From positions 1 through 64,000 of the forward strand of contig NZ_KB907866.1 in the NCBI RefSeq assembly GCF_000382245.1: a stretch of 64,000 nucleotides of DNA, in the 5' to 3' direction. This document shows positions 44,532 to 53,054 of this stretch, piece by piece. Made by a program: the position numbers and the translations under genes. This stretch comes from Kushneria aurantia DSM 21353 (GTDB lineage Bacteria > Pseudomonadota > Gammaproteobacteria > Pseudomonadales > Halomonadaceae). The notes beneath the pieces are model-generated. The model did not search any database and was not told where the DNA came from. It saw only the letters and a program-made list of their open reading frames with translations. Each line of letters begins with the position of its first letter. The stretch's first letter is position 1.

Positions 44532-44936
44532 CTATCTTTCCAGCCAGTTCTCTACGTTGAGGTCACGAATGCGGCTGAATTCGCGCGTGTTGTCCGTCAC
44601 TAGCGTGAGGCCGAGCGCATGGGCGTGTGCGCCGATCAGCAGATCGTTCATGCCGATAGGCTGGCCAGACGCTTCCAGCTCGGCGCGGAGGCCGCCGTAT
44701 GCAGCGTCAGCCGGAATATCCAGCGGCAGCACCGGGATCGTTTCAAGGATACCATCCACCCTGGCAAGCAGCCTGGGCGAACCCTTCTTTGCACAGCCAT
44801 AGCGCAGCTCGGCTGCGACGATGATGCTGGTGAAAATCTCTTTTGGCCCGACCTGCTCAATGCGGCGTGCGGCAGGCCCATCCGGGCTGCGGATCACATC
44901 GCTGATGATGTTCGTATCCAGCAGATATCCGCTCAA
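44532..44936 (-). CDS. vapC: VapC-type PIN-domain toxin
   Basis: A 134-aa PIN ribonuclease: SGYLLDTNIISDVIRSP (D7), IIVAAELRYGCAKKGS (Glu), PIGMNDLLIGAHAHALG (Asp) and TLVTDNTREFSRI (Asp) give the full acidic cluster. It is translationally coupled (ATGA) behind vapB. It sits on a ~1.07-kb insert between nasA and the ABC transporter gene. Intact. Confidence 0.92.
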   Translation of the reverse strand: MSGYLLDTNIISDVIRSPDGPAARRIEQVGPKEIFTSIIVAAELRYGCAKKGSPRLLARVDGILETIPVLPLDIPADAAYGGLRAELEASGQPIGMNDLLIGAHAHALGLTLVTDNTREFSRIRDLNVENWLER

Positions 44937-45205
44937 AATATGTCCTCCGGCTGGGCGGGCATGTCCTCAATGGCCGGGAGCTGATCTTCTGGCCCAAGCG
45001 GCGCTTCTTTCCTCCACTCGGCCAGCAGTTCGACGATGTTCGTTGGCCGAGTCACTGGCTCGATGATGAGTTTGCTGCCTTCGCGGTGGATTAGCACACG
45101 ATCTCCTGGCAACTCGAACTCCACAGGAATACGCACCGCCTGGCTGCGGTTGTTGCGAAACAGCTTGACTTCCTTGGGTCTGGATGGCGTCGATAGGGTA
45201 GGCAT
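44933..45205 (-). CDS. vapB: VapB/VagC-type antitoxin
   Basis: A 90-aa AbrB/SpoVT-fold antitoxin. The DNA-binding half is KEVKLFRNNRSQAVRIPVEF and LPGDRVLIHREGSKLIIEP. The acidic C-terminal tail (LGPEDQLPAIEDMPAQPEDI) probably occupies the toxin. ATG 45205 follows TTGGAGCACAATGCC. Directly upstream are two TGGCATATACA repeats that probably serve as operator. Confidence 0.9.
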   Translation of the reverse strand: MPTLSTPSRPKEVKLFRNNRSQAVRIPVEFELPGDRVLIHREGSKLIIEPVTRPTNIVELLAEWRKEAPLGPEDQLPAIEDMPAQPEDIF

Positions 45206-45220
45206 GGCATTGTGCTCCAA

Positions 45221-45245
45221 TGTATATGCCAAATTGTATATGCCA
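45221..45245 (-). promoter_or_regulatory. tandem operator-like repeats before vapB
   Basis: TGTATATGCCA occurs at 45221-45231 and 45235-45245, a 14-bp period, just upstream of vapB. AbrB-type antitoxins bind such paired half-sites. Confidence 0.6.
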
Positions 45246-45259
45246 GCCTGCGCCGCGTC

Positions 45260-45502
45260 AATCGGCCGGGCACCGTTACGTATGACGCCCTGGCAGCCTG
45301 GGCGTTGGCCCTGATTTGGGTGCCGTCCAGGCTGATGGTCCTTACCTTGAGCAGTTGCATCTCGCGGGCCACTTCCAGCACCTGAACGAACAACTCGGCC
45401 AGTTCGTCGAGAAAGCGCCGGCGGAAGGTGGCTCATGGCGGATCCGGGATCAGGTGGATGTCGGTATTTATCTCATGCCCGGCGTGGAAAGTCCGACAGG
45501 CT
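45260..45502 (-). pseudogene. IS1182-family transposase fragment
   Basis: On the minus strand ATFRRRFLDELAELFVQVLE and then VAREMQLLKVRTISLDGTQI with RANAQAARAS can be read, the conserved N-terminal segment of IS1182-type transposases. It stops near 45290, with an in-frame stop upstream (near 45435) as well. The outer edge CAGCCTGTCGGACTTTCC (complement of 45485-45502) looks like a terminal repeat and abuts the 92-bp repeat exactly. Confidence 0.7.
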
Positions 45503-45594
45503 GCTAGCGATAGCCCGCCGCCTGTAGTTCGAAAAGCCTTGCATAGCGGCCGCCGGCGGCCAGCAGGCTGGCGTGGCTGCCGCGCTCGATGATG
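45503..45594. repeat. 92-bp direct repeat, right copy (native ABC gene end)
   Basis: The genuine 3' end of the ABC transporter gene. Its duplicate at 44345-44436 stands on the far side of the inserted module. Confidence 0.9.
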
Positions 45595-47336
45595 CGGCCC
45601 TGTGCCATCACCACGATTACATCGGCGCTGCGCACGGTAGAGAAGCGGTGCGAGATCAGAATGGCGGTTTTATCACGGCTGTAGTGGCGAAAACGCTCGA
45701 ACACTGCCGCCTCGGCGGCGGCGTCCATGGCCGCTGTGGGCTCGTCGAGCACCAGAATATCGGCGCTTTCGCGCATCCAGGCACGCGACAGGGCGATGCG
45801 TTGCCACTGGCCGCCGGAAAGTTCCTGGCCATTTTTGAACCAGCGCCCCAACTGAGTATGGTAGCCCTCGGGCAGGGCGTCGATGAAGTCGTCTGCCAGT
45901 CCGCGGTGAGCGGCTTCGCGCCAGCGCTGCTCGTCGCTGAAGGCGTCGATATCGCCCACGCCGAGATTCTCACCGACCGGGAACTGATAGCGCACGAAGT
46001 CCTGAAAGATCACGCCGATGCGGCGGCGCAGGGTGCCGAGCTGCCAGTCGCGCAGGTCGCTGCCGTCGAGCAGAATGCGGCCGCTGTCCGGCTGATAAAG
46101 GCGGGTGAGCAGCTTGATCAGGGTCGTCTTGCCGGAGCCGTTTTCGCCGACCAGGGCGAGGCTCTCGCCGGGGCGCAGGTGGAGTGAAATATCATGCAGT
46201 GCCGACCGGCCGCCGGGGTAGGCGAAACCGACGTTTTCGAAGCGCAGGCCGTCGCCCGGCACTTCGCCCTCGGTCAGGCTGCCCTGGCCCGGCTCGGTGG
46301 GGAGCTCAAGGAACTCATAGAGGTTGGAGAGGTAGAGGTTGTCCTCGTACATGCCGCTGATAGCGGTCAGTCCGGCCGAAAGGGCGCTCTGGCTTTGGCG
46401 AAACACCATCAGGTACATGGTCATCTGGCCCAGTGTCAGCGTCCCTGCCACGGTTTCAAGCACCACCCAGCCATAGGCGGCATAGAACGTCAGGGTGCCC
46501 AGCAGACCGAGAATGAACCCCCACAGGGTGCGACGCAGGGTAAGGCGGCGCTCCTCGTCGTAGAGGCGTGCAAATATGGCTCGATAGCGCTGGCGCAGCA
46601 GCGGTTCCAGACCGAAAAGCCGCACCTCGCTGATACTGTCTTCACGGGCCAGCAGGGTTTCGAGATAGCGCTGCTCACGCATCTGCGGTGAGCGCCAGCG
46701 GAACAGGCGAAAGGCCTCGCCGGAGAAGCGTGCCTCGGAAAAAAACACTGGCAGCGCTCCCAGCACGATAATCGCCAGCGCCCAGGGCGAAAACTGCACC
46801 AGCAGCACGCCAAAGCTTGCCAGCGAAATCAGGTTCTGCGAGAGCGTGAAGGTACGGTTGACCAGTGACAGCGGGCGGGTCGAGGCTTCACGACGGGCGC
46901 GGGTAAGACGGTCGTAGATCTCGGAGTTTTCGAACTGCGCCAGTGACAGCTCGCCGGCCTTGTCGAGAATCATGACGTTGACCCGCTGCCCCAGCCTGGC
47001 CCGCAGCAGCGACTGTTGCGCCTCCAGGGCGCGCTGCGACAGCGCGATCAGGGCAATGATGGCGCCTTCCAGGGCTACCCGCCAGAGCACCGGGGTGAGC
47101 ACGGCCAGTGGCTCGGTAGCCTCGGCGTAACGTTCGGCGGCGTCGACCACGCCGTCGACGATCAGCTGCCCCACCCAGGCAGCAACCGCCGGCAGTACGC
47201 CGGCGATCAGCGTCGCCCCTGCCAGTCCCGCCATCATCAGCGGCGAGGTCTTCCATACCAGCGAAAGGGCGCGGCGGCTGTAGCTCAGTATGCTGAAAAA
47301 GGGGGCAAGGTTAGCGGGGCGAAGAGAGCGCAACAT
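45504..47336 (-). CDS. ABC transporter ATP-binding/permease protein (exporter half-transporter)
   Basis: A 610-aa protein with an N-terminal membrane domain of about six helices (residues 30-330) and a C-terminal ATPase. Walker A is GENGSGKTTLI, the Q-loop FQDFVRYQF, the signature LSGGQWQRIALSRA, Walker B ILVLDEPTAAMD, and the H-loop ILISHRF. It would act as a homodimer. The type resembles lipid, peptide or drug exporters; the substrate is unknown. Its last 30 codons are duplicated 1.16 kb downstream. Confidence 0.92.
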   Translation of the reverse strand: MLRSLRPANLAPFFSILSYSRRALSLVWKTSPLMMAGLAGATLIAGVLPAVAAWVGQLIVDGVVDAAERYAEATEPLAVLTPVLWRVALEGAIIALIALSQRALEAQQSLLRARLGQRVNVMILDKAGELSLAQFENSEIYDRLTRARREASTRPLSLVNRTFTLSQNLISLASFGVLLVQFSPWALAIIVLGALPVFFSEARFSGEAFRLFRWRSPQMREQRYLETLLAREDSISEVRLFGLEPLLRQRYRAIFARLYDEERRLTLRRTLWGFILGLLGTLTFYAAYGWVVLETVAGTLTLGQMTMYLMVFRQSQSALSAGLTAISGMYEDNLYLSNLYEFLELPTEPGQGSLTEGEVPGDGLRFENVGFAYPGGRSALHDISLHLRPGESLALVGENGSGKTTLIKLLTRLYQPDSGRILLDGSDLRDWQLGTLRRRIGVIFQDFVRYQFPVGENLGVGDIDAFSDEQRWREAAHRGLADDFIDALPEGYHTQLGRWFKNGQELSGGQWQRIALSRAWMRESADILVLDEPTAAMDAAAEAAVFERFRHYSRDKTAILISHRFSTVRSADVIVVMAQGRIIERGSHASLLAAGGRYARLFELQAAGYR

Positions 47337-47366
47337 CAGGGCAACGACCGGGGAGATGGCACCTCT

Positions 47367-47735
47367 TCAACGACTGCGATGTGCTCGACGACGCGGTGTC
47401 GCGCCATGACGAGGAGCGCGACGCGCGCGAATTCTGCCCTGCCATGGAGTATGAAGGGTGGAGGAGAGGGGGTGCGCGCGCGAATGGGTCGCGCGGCCTC
47501 GCGCCGGCGATCGAATTTCACGGCGCCCTTCGATGAGGCACAGTCCGAAGGTGGCGGCAATGACGACGCTTGCCACGCTCAGGCTGGCCGTGGTGTTGAT
47601 GATAATCAGTGCGGCACTGATGATGCCGGCAGCGACCAATATCAGCGATAGGCTGATATCCCGCGAGAATCCCCGTTTCAGGCCGTATCCTCCCAGAAGA
47701 GCGATCAGCGATGCTATCCAGATCAGTGTGGCCAT
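47367..47735 (-). CDS. small membrane protein with basic C-terminal tail
   Basis: A 122-aa product starting at ATG 47735 behind GGAGCAGG. Three hydrophobic segments fill residues 1-75 (ATLIWIASLIALLGGYGLKR; SLSLILVAAGIISAALIIIN; SVASVVIAATFGLCLIEG). The remainder is Arg/His-rich and may not be conserved, so the true end could differ. It lies 31 bp before the ABC transporter gene. Family unknown. Confidence 0.5.
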   Translation of the reverse strand: MATLIWIASLIALLGGYGLKRGFSRDISLSLILVAAGIISAALIIINTTASLSVASVVIAATFGLCLIEGRREIRSPARGRATHSRAHPLSSTLHTPWQGRIRARRAPRHGATPRRRAHRSR

Positions 47736-47980
47736 GTATTGACCTGCTCCTGTCCCTGTCGGCAATGCCCGCCATCCATGTCGGGCCGTCTGGTCATGTC
47801 ACAAAGTGTAGTGTTAATAGCGTCAAAACGCCCGCATCTCTTGAGCTCGAAGTACTTCCTTACCCTTCAGACGTTTAAACGGGGCGGTTGATGTGGAGCA
47901 GATGGCGTTAACAATGGAGTGATGTCGAAAATATGCCAGGCTGTTCGATACAAGTTGCAACACGACACAGGGAGCGTGTC

Positions 47981-49870
47981 ATGACCTCAAAAGCGCGCCG
48001 GGGTTCCATCATTGCCGTCGCTGCAATGGCTGTGCTGGTACTGGTTCTATATGTTGCCGGCCCCTGGGCGCTGCGCAAATGGGCGGTCAACCATTTCAGT
48101 AACAGCCTGAATACGCCGGTAGCACTCGAGCACCTGGGCTTCAATCCCTTCACCGCGACCGCTCACTTCGACGGGCTGCGTATTGGCGACGCCGACTCGC
48201 CCATGCTGACCGTGAACGGTGGCGAGGCGATATTTCAGTGGTCGACGCTGTGGCAATCGGGGGTGCATCTCGACGAGATACGACTCGAGTCGCCCCATCT
48301 GCGGCTGGTGTCGCCGCCGTCAGGCCCGCTCAACGTGATGCGACTCGGTGGACAGTCACAAAACGATTCGTCGCCGCTGACTGTCGCCCATATTCGTGCC
48401 GATAGCGGCCGGATCGACTGGATTGATCAGCGCCAGGGCGGCAGCGACAAGCTGTCGGTCACCAATGTCGATATCGCGCTGAATGGCTACAGCAGGCTCT
48501 CCGACAACCCCATGCAGGGCAGCGCCAGCGGGGCGCTGGGCGATGGTACCCTGCAGCTGGAAGGCAGTTTCGGCCTCGCTCCCTTCACCGCCGAGCTGTC
48601 GATCTCGGCGCAGCAGGTACCACTGACACTCTTCCCGTCGCTGATGACCCGCGCGCTACCGGTAGAAGTAGACGACGGCAGTCTGGCGGGGGAGGGCACT
48701 CTGACGCTGGGTACTGCCGCCGAAAACGGGCTCGGCTATCAGGGGGCTCTACAGTTGTCATCGCTGTCGCTGGTGAGCCGTGGCGGCCAACCGCTTTTGA
48801 ATGTTGACCAGGCGAGCCTGTCGGCAATCGAACTGGTGCCGGGTGAGCACCTGCGCATCGCTCGCGCGACACTGGAGGCGCCGGAGCTGACGGCGTTGAT
48901 TACTGATAACGGTAGTTTCAACCTTGCCACAGTGCTGGGTGGCGGTGGCGATTCTTCGGATCGTGCTGCCTCCGGCACGACAGACAGTGCGACTGTCTCC
49001 GACAGCGCGAGTGATAATAGGGGTAGTCAATCCGACACTGATGGTGGTGCCACGGCGCTGGTGCTGCAAAGGCTGGAGGTCAGGGGCGGGCGCTTTCGCT
49101 TCGAGGATCGTCATATGTCGCCGACGGTCAGTCTCGACGTTGGCTCGCTCAATGGTCAGTTGACCGGTCTCGATACAAGCAGTGACGCAGCCGCCGACTA
49201 TCACTTTGAAGGCCTTGAGAGTGACAACACGCCGGTCACGATCGAAGGCAGCCTCAACCCCGGCGCCCCGCTTTCGGCGCACATGCATCTCGCCACCCAG
49301 CGGTTGATGCTGGAGCAGTTTGCACCCTATATACAGCGGTTTGCCGGCTATCGGATCGAGCAGGGCGTAGCCGATCTCGATCTTGACTACCGTCTACGTG
49401 ACGGAATCCTGACCGCCAGTAATCACATCATTGTGCGCCGCCTCGCTCTGGGCCAGCAGGTGGATCAGGATGCCAGCGGCCTGCCGCTCAAGAATCTGAT
49501 CGCGCTGCTGCAGGCCGAAGATGGCACCATCAATCTCGACATTCCCATCGAAACCGATGTCGATGGCAGCAGTGTGGATATCAGCGCCGTGGTGTGGCAG
49601 GCGATTCGTGAGTCACTGGAAAACCTTGTGACATCGCCTGTCGATACCCTGCAGGCCCTGATCGGCGGTAGTGCAGAGGGAGAGGGCGGCGAAGGAAACG
49701 GTAGTCGCAGCCAGCGCGACGAGAATCAGGGCAGTGGCGAGAATCAGGGCAGCAGTGAGGGCCAGCGCGGCAACCGGGGGCAGGATGGCGATACCGAACG
49801 GGTGGAGCCGGCTGCCGATGGCTACCAGGGAGGACCACTATCTGGCGTAAGCGCCAATCCGCCGGACTGA
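47981..49870 (+). CDS. DUF748/AsmA-like envelope protein
   Basis: A protein of about 629 aa with one N-terminal membrane anchor (IIAVAAMAVLVLVLYVAGPW) and a periplasmic beta-rich body with the DUF748 signature (ALEHLGFNPFTATAHFDGLR; WQSGVHLDEIRLESPHLRLV; NLDIPIETDVDGSSVDISAV). A Gly/Ser/Gln/Glu-rich low-complexity C-terminus contains ENQGSGENQGSSEGQ-type repeats. AsmA-like proteins are associated with lipid transport or outer-membrane assembly; the exact role is unknown. ATG 47981 follows AGGGAGCGTGTC. Confidence 0.82.
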   Translation: MTSKARRGSIIAVAAMAVLVLVLYVAGPWALRKWAVNHFSNSLNTPVALEHLGFNPFTATAHFDGLRIGDADSPMLTVNGGEAIFQWSTLWQSGVHLDEIRLESPHLRLVSPPSGPLNVMRLGGQSQNDSSPLTVAHIRADSGRIDWIDQRQGGSDKLSVTNVDIALNGYSRLSDNPMQGSASGALGDGTLQLEGSFGLAPFTAELSISAQQVPLTLFPSLMTRALPVEVDDGSLAGEGTLTLGTAAENGLGYQGALQLSSLSLVSRGGQPLLNVDQASLSAIELVPGEHLRIARATLEAPELTALITDNGSFNLATVLGGGGDSSDRAASGTTDSATVSDSASDNRGSQSDTDGGATALVLQRLEVRGGRFRFEDRHMSPTVSLDVGSLNGQLTGLDTSSDAAADYHFEGLESDNTPVTIEGSLNPGAPLSAHMHLATQRLMLEQFAPYIQRFAGYRIEQGVADLDLDYRLRDGILTASNHIIVRRLALGQQVDQDASGLPLKNLIALLQAEDGTINLDIPIETDVDGSSVDISAVVWQAIRESLENLVTSPVDTLQALIGGSAEGEGGEGNGSRSQRDENQGSGENQGSSEGQRGNRGQDGDTERVEPAADGYQGGPLSGVSANPPD

Positions 49871-49892
49871 GACTCGCTGTTTTCAATCGATA

Positions 49893-49925
49893 AAAAACGC
49901 CCCGCAGTTTCCTGCGAGGCGTTTG
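49893..49925. terminator. bidirectional terminator
   Basis: AACGCCCCGCAG-TTTC-CTGCGAGGCGTT, with AAAAA on the left and TTTG on the right, sits between convergent genes. Confidence 0.8.
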
Positions 49926-49945
49926 TTATCGACATCACCGGAGGG

Positions 49946-51607
49946 TCAATCGTCGTGGCTGACCTGTGCCACTGCGCGATTGTTGTCGGCATCATCGAGC
50001 TTTGCCAACAGCTCCTTCGAATCGGATTTGAAGCTTGCCAGCTCCTGACCGGTGAGCGTCTGACCCTCGGGCAGCTTGACGCGCATGGCGTTGACCTGGC
50101 TGCCGTTGGTGATGATTTCGTAATGCAGGTGAGGGCCGGTACTACGGCCGGTATTACCGGATTTGGCGATCTCCTGCCCCATGCTGACACGCTCGCCGGG
50201 TCTGACTTCCTGTTTGGAAAGGTGCAGGTAGCGAGTCTGATAGCCGTTGTCGTGCGTGATCACGATATACTTGCCGGCCAGCGGATGAGTGACCACTTTG
50301 GTGACTCGACCATCGGCCGGTGCCAGTACCGGCGTACCACTCGGCATGGCAAAATCGGTGCCCTTGTGAGGGCTGATGCGGCCGGTTATCGGGTGGCGAC
50401 GCTTGAGGTTGAACGGCGAGCTGATGCGATAGCTGCCCTTGAAGGGGTAGCGATTGAAGGCGGCATCCAGTCCCTGGCCGTCCGGCGTATAAAAACTGCC
50501 GTCGTGACGTACCACGGTCAGATCCTTGCTGCCTTCATACCTGGCGGCAAGGATGCGCGAATCGTAGGCCTGTCCGTCGATCATGTCGGATTCGAGCAGC
50601 ACCTGGAAGTGATCACCTTCGCGGGTCTCGCGGTTGAAATTGAGCTTCTTGCTCAGTACCGCGATCAATTCCGCGGTCTCGACGCCGGAAAGGCCGGTAG
50701 CACGCGCCGATGAACCAAAGCTGCCGCTGACGGTGCCGGCGAACAGACGCTGTGTCGATTCACCGGTGCGCTCGATGTCGTTGACGGCAAAGGTCTGATC
50801 GTCGCTGTCGCGCTCGAACAGATAGCCGCTGCGCGAATTCTTCATGACGCGCAGTGCCAGCAGATGGCCCTTCTCGTCGACCTTGTAGTCCAGTTCGTCG
50901 CCGACCTTCAGGTTAGTGAGCGCGCGCTTGTCGGGGGCGTTGTCGAGCAGTGCCAGAACTTCGCTGTAGCCCAGGCCAAAGCTGTGCTCGGCCATCTCGG
51001 CAAAGGTGTCGCCGGTTTGCACCGTATAGGTCTGCCACTCCGGCTGCCAGCTTTCGCGAGCGGCAACCTGGTTGCCCAATGACAGGCTGGATTCGCTGTC
51101 GATACCGTAATCACCCACTTCGATATCGTCGTCGCTGAAGTTGTCCACGTAGGAGGTGTGGCCCTCTACGTCGGCATTGATATTCTGGACGACAGCAAGT
51201 GCGAAGCTGCTTTGAGGCAGTTTGTCGCTGCTACCTGTATTCATCCGGTCGAAAGCGGCAACGGCCTGCATGGCGGCGATATTCGAGGCCACGGCGAGGG
51301 CGCTGTTGATATTGAGTGTGTATTGAACGTCGGCCGGCGCGTCATTCTGTTGAGCGGCTGCCAGGGCACCGGCGATCTCGAGATGGGTGGGGGCCGTGAA
51401 GGAGCGGGCGGAGCTGTCGTGGGAAGCCGCCAGTGCCGAGCTGATGGGCTGCGCCGCCTGACGGATGTCTGTCATCGCTTCAACGGTGTCAGACGACGTG
51501 TTCATGCTCTGATAAGCCTGATGAACTCCCAGCACGCCGATCATGGTGGTAACCGGTAATAGTAGAAGGCGATGGGTGCGTGGGAGCGAACCGATAATTC
51601 GCAACAT
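49946..51607 (-). CDS. M23-family murein endopeptidase (MepM-like)
   Basis: A protein of about 553 aa. An N-terminal membrane anchor (LLLLPVTTMIGVLGVHQAYQ) is followed by an OapA/LysM-like region (YTVQTGDTFAEMAEHSFGLG) and a C-terminal LytM zinc peptidase domain. HKGTDFAMPSGTP and GPHLHYEI supply the zinc ligands. It would cleave peptidoglycan cross-links during growth. ATG 51607 is chosen because family members begin directly before the anchor. Confidence 0.9.
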   Translation of the reverse strand: MLRIIGSLPRTHRLLLLPVTTMIGVLGVHQAYQSMNTSSDTVEAMTDIRQAAQPISSALAASHDSSARSFTAPTHLEIAGALAAAQQNDAPADVQYTLNINSALAVASNIAAMQAVAAFDRMNTGSSDKLPQSSFALAVVQNINADVEGHTSYVDNFSDDDIEVGDYGIDSESSLSLGNQVAARESWQPEWQTYTVQTGDTFAEMAEHSFGLGYSEVLALLDNAPDKRALTNLKVGDELDYKVDEKGHLLALRVMKNSRSGYLFERDSDDQTFAVNDIERTGESTQRLFAGTVSGSFGSSARATGLSGVETAELIAVLSKKLNFNRETREGDHFQVLLESDMIDGQAYDSRILAARYEGSKDLTVVRHDGSFYTPDGQGLDAAFNRYPFKGSYRISSPFNLKRRHPITGRISPHKGTDFAMPSGTPVLAPADGRVTKVVTHPLAGKYIVITHDNGYQTRYLHLSKQEVRPGERVSMGQEIAKSGNTGRSTGPHLHYEIITNGSQVNAMRVKLPEGQTLTGQELASFKSDSKELLAKLDDADNNRAVAQVSHDD

Positions 51608-52531
51608 ATTATTAGCGCCGTATACAAGTAGGTAAAATGATAAAGGCACGCTTACCTTACCTGATGGTTACTGAACTGCATAGACCATGAGAGCGTCAAA
51701 TTGACGCCTCATTTCATGTTTTTTGTAGCCTGAATGTCTGTACAAGGATAAGACGGGTGTTCTGTGTAATTGTTGTACAACAAGAGCGACAATTGTTTGA
51801 CGAAAATGAGTAAGCAGAGAGCGGCGATTCAGAATGAGGTCAGCCCGCTCGCCTGAGAGCGCCGCTCGGCCGGAAATTTCTCCCGAGAGAAAGAGGGCCT
51901 TTGGCACATTTTAAAAAGAGTCGAGGGCGCTATATTTTTCGATATTGAAACCGTTTTTTCCTTCTTCAAGAGAGAAAGAAAGGTTGTTGCGATAGGTTTT
52001 TCGTGAGAATAAAAAAGGATTGTCCACTCTTAATTCTACTTTTAGCGTTATTTTCAGGTGCCAGGGGAGTTGAAAGATGGAAATGATTTCCTGCTTTTTT
52101 GGAATGTTCCGATTGAAAAAGGCGGCGTTCCTGGCGTCTATGCCGGGTTGAAAATGGTTCGAATGCGTCATGATGGCAATGTTGCTTCATGTAACGAGTT
52201 TTCATTTTTGTGTGTAGCATTATGAAATATTTGAATTTTTCCTATGAAAGAGAAGGTCGGTGTGTCGTTCATGGCATCGAATGAGGTGCACCGGCGCCGC
52301 GTTTTTGCTGGTGGATAACCGTTTTTTTCGTCGGCCTCTCGGCCAGCTCGTGCTGCGCCAGTTTACAGCGACAGAGTTTTCGAACAGTCAGTATCAAATG
52401 TTTTCCGCAAGGATGGCGGCGGGCGCGTGCAGATTACGGGGCTTTCCTTGCGATGCGGTCACTTCTCTATGATGCCTCCGGGAGGCGTTACACTCGACAA
52501 TCAGCTGTAAAATTCGAGGGGGCATAGCGGT
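51608..52531. other. long gene-free, partly A+T-rich region
   Basis: About 920 bp without a convincing gene; only short frames with unlikely composition occur. The segment 51900-52260 is conspicuously A+T-rich compared with its surroundings. The left part would carry the mepM-like promoter. I see no RNA gene. Confidence 0.5.
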
Positions 52532-52657
52532 ATGGGGCAGTTGATCGACGGCAAGTGGGTAGAGCCTGGTTACGACCCTGACAGGCAGGGTGGAGAGTTC
52601 GTGCGCGAGTCGGCGCAGTTACGCGACTCGCGTGTCCGCACGATTGCGAGCGCCTGA
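52532..52657 (+). pseudogene. truncated glutathionyl-hydroquinone reductase start (YqjG/PcpF family)
   Basis: The 41 codons MGQLIDGKWVEPGYDPDRQG, then GEFVRESAQLRDSRVRTIAS and Ala, match the conserved N-terminus of glutathionyl-hydroquinone reductases up to about QLRD. Unrelated sequence and TGA follow. The rest of the ~320-aa enzyme is missing. A GAGGGGG ribosome-binding site is still present, so a deletion has removed the body of the gene. Confidence 0.7.
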
Positions 52658-53054
52658 GTGGCAGCGGCGTGCATCAGCGTCAGCCTCCTTGCTCTCTCGT
52701 TTATACGACTTTCGGCGTGCATTGAAATGCGAGACGTGATAGATTGTGTATACCTCGCTTGTGAAGACCCTACCATCTCTGCTGAGTCGCCCCCCGATTG
52801 TGAGTGCTGCCGCCCAGGGGACGATTCCCATGGGGCCCTGAAGCCCACGCATCGATGGAGCAGTTAAAGGTATAGCGGTATACCCGCCTGCAAACCTCGC
52901 TGCATCAACGGTCGCCACATGCCACGGAAGTCGCCGCGCATCGCGCTCGGCGACAAGTGCGACCGGTCCGAAAGCTGCCGCCGTCAGACACGGGCAGATT
53001 CCTTTCGACCCGACATTTTCCCTGCCGGCACCATGCTGGCTGTATAGGTGTGAT
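52658..53054. other. gene-free region upstream of the DEAD-box helicase
   Basis: About 400 bp with no credible gene. As in other cold-shock helicase genes, it may encode a long 5' leader. No specific structure was identified. Confidence 0.4.

Noticed and set aside
49720-49790. Possible repeat array or CRISPR-like signal in the ENQGS region
   Set aside because: It is short low-complexity coding sequence at the C-terminus of the DUF748 protein, without spacers.
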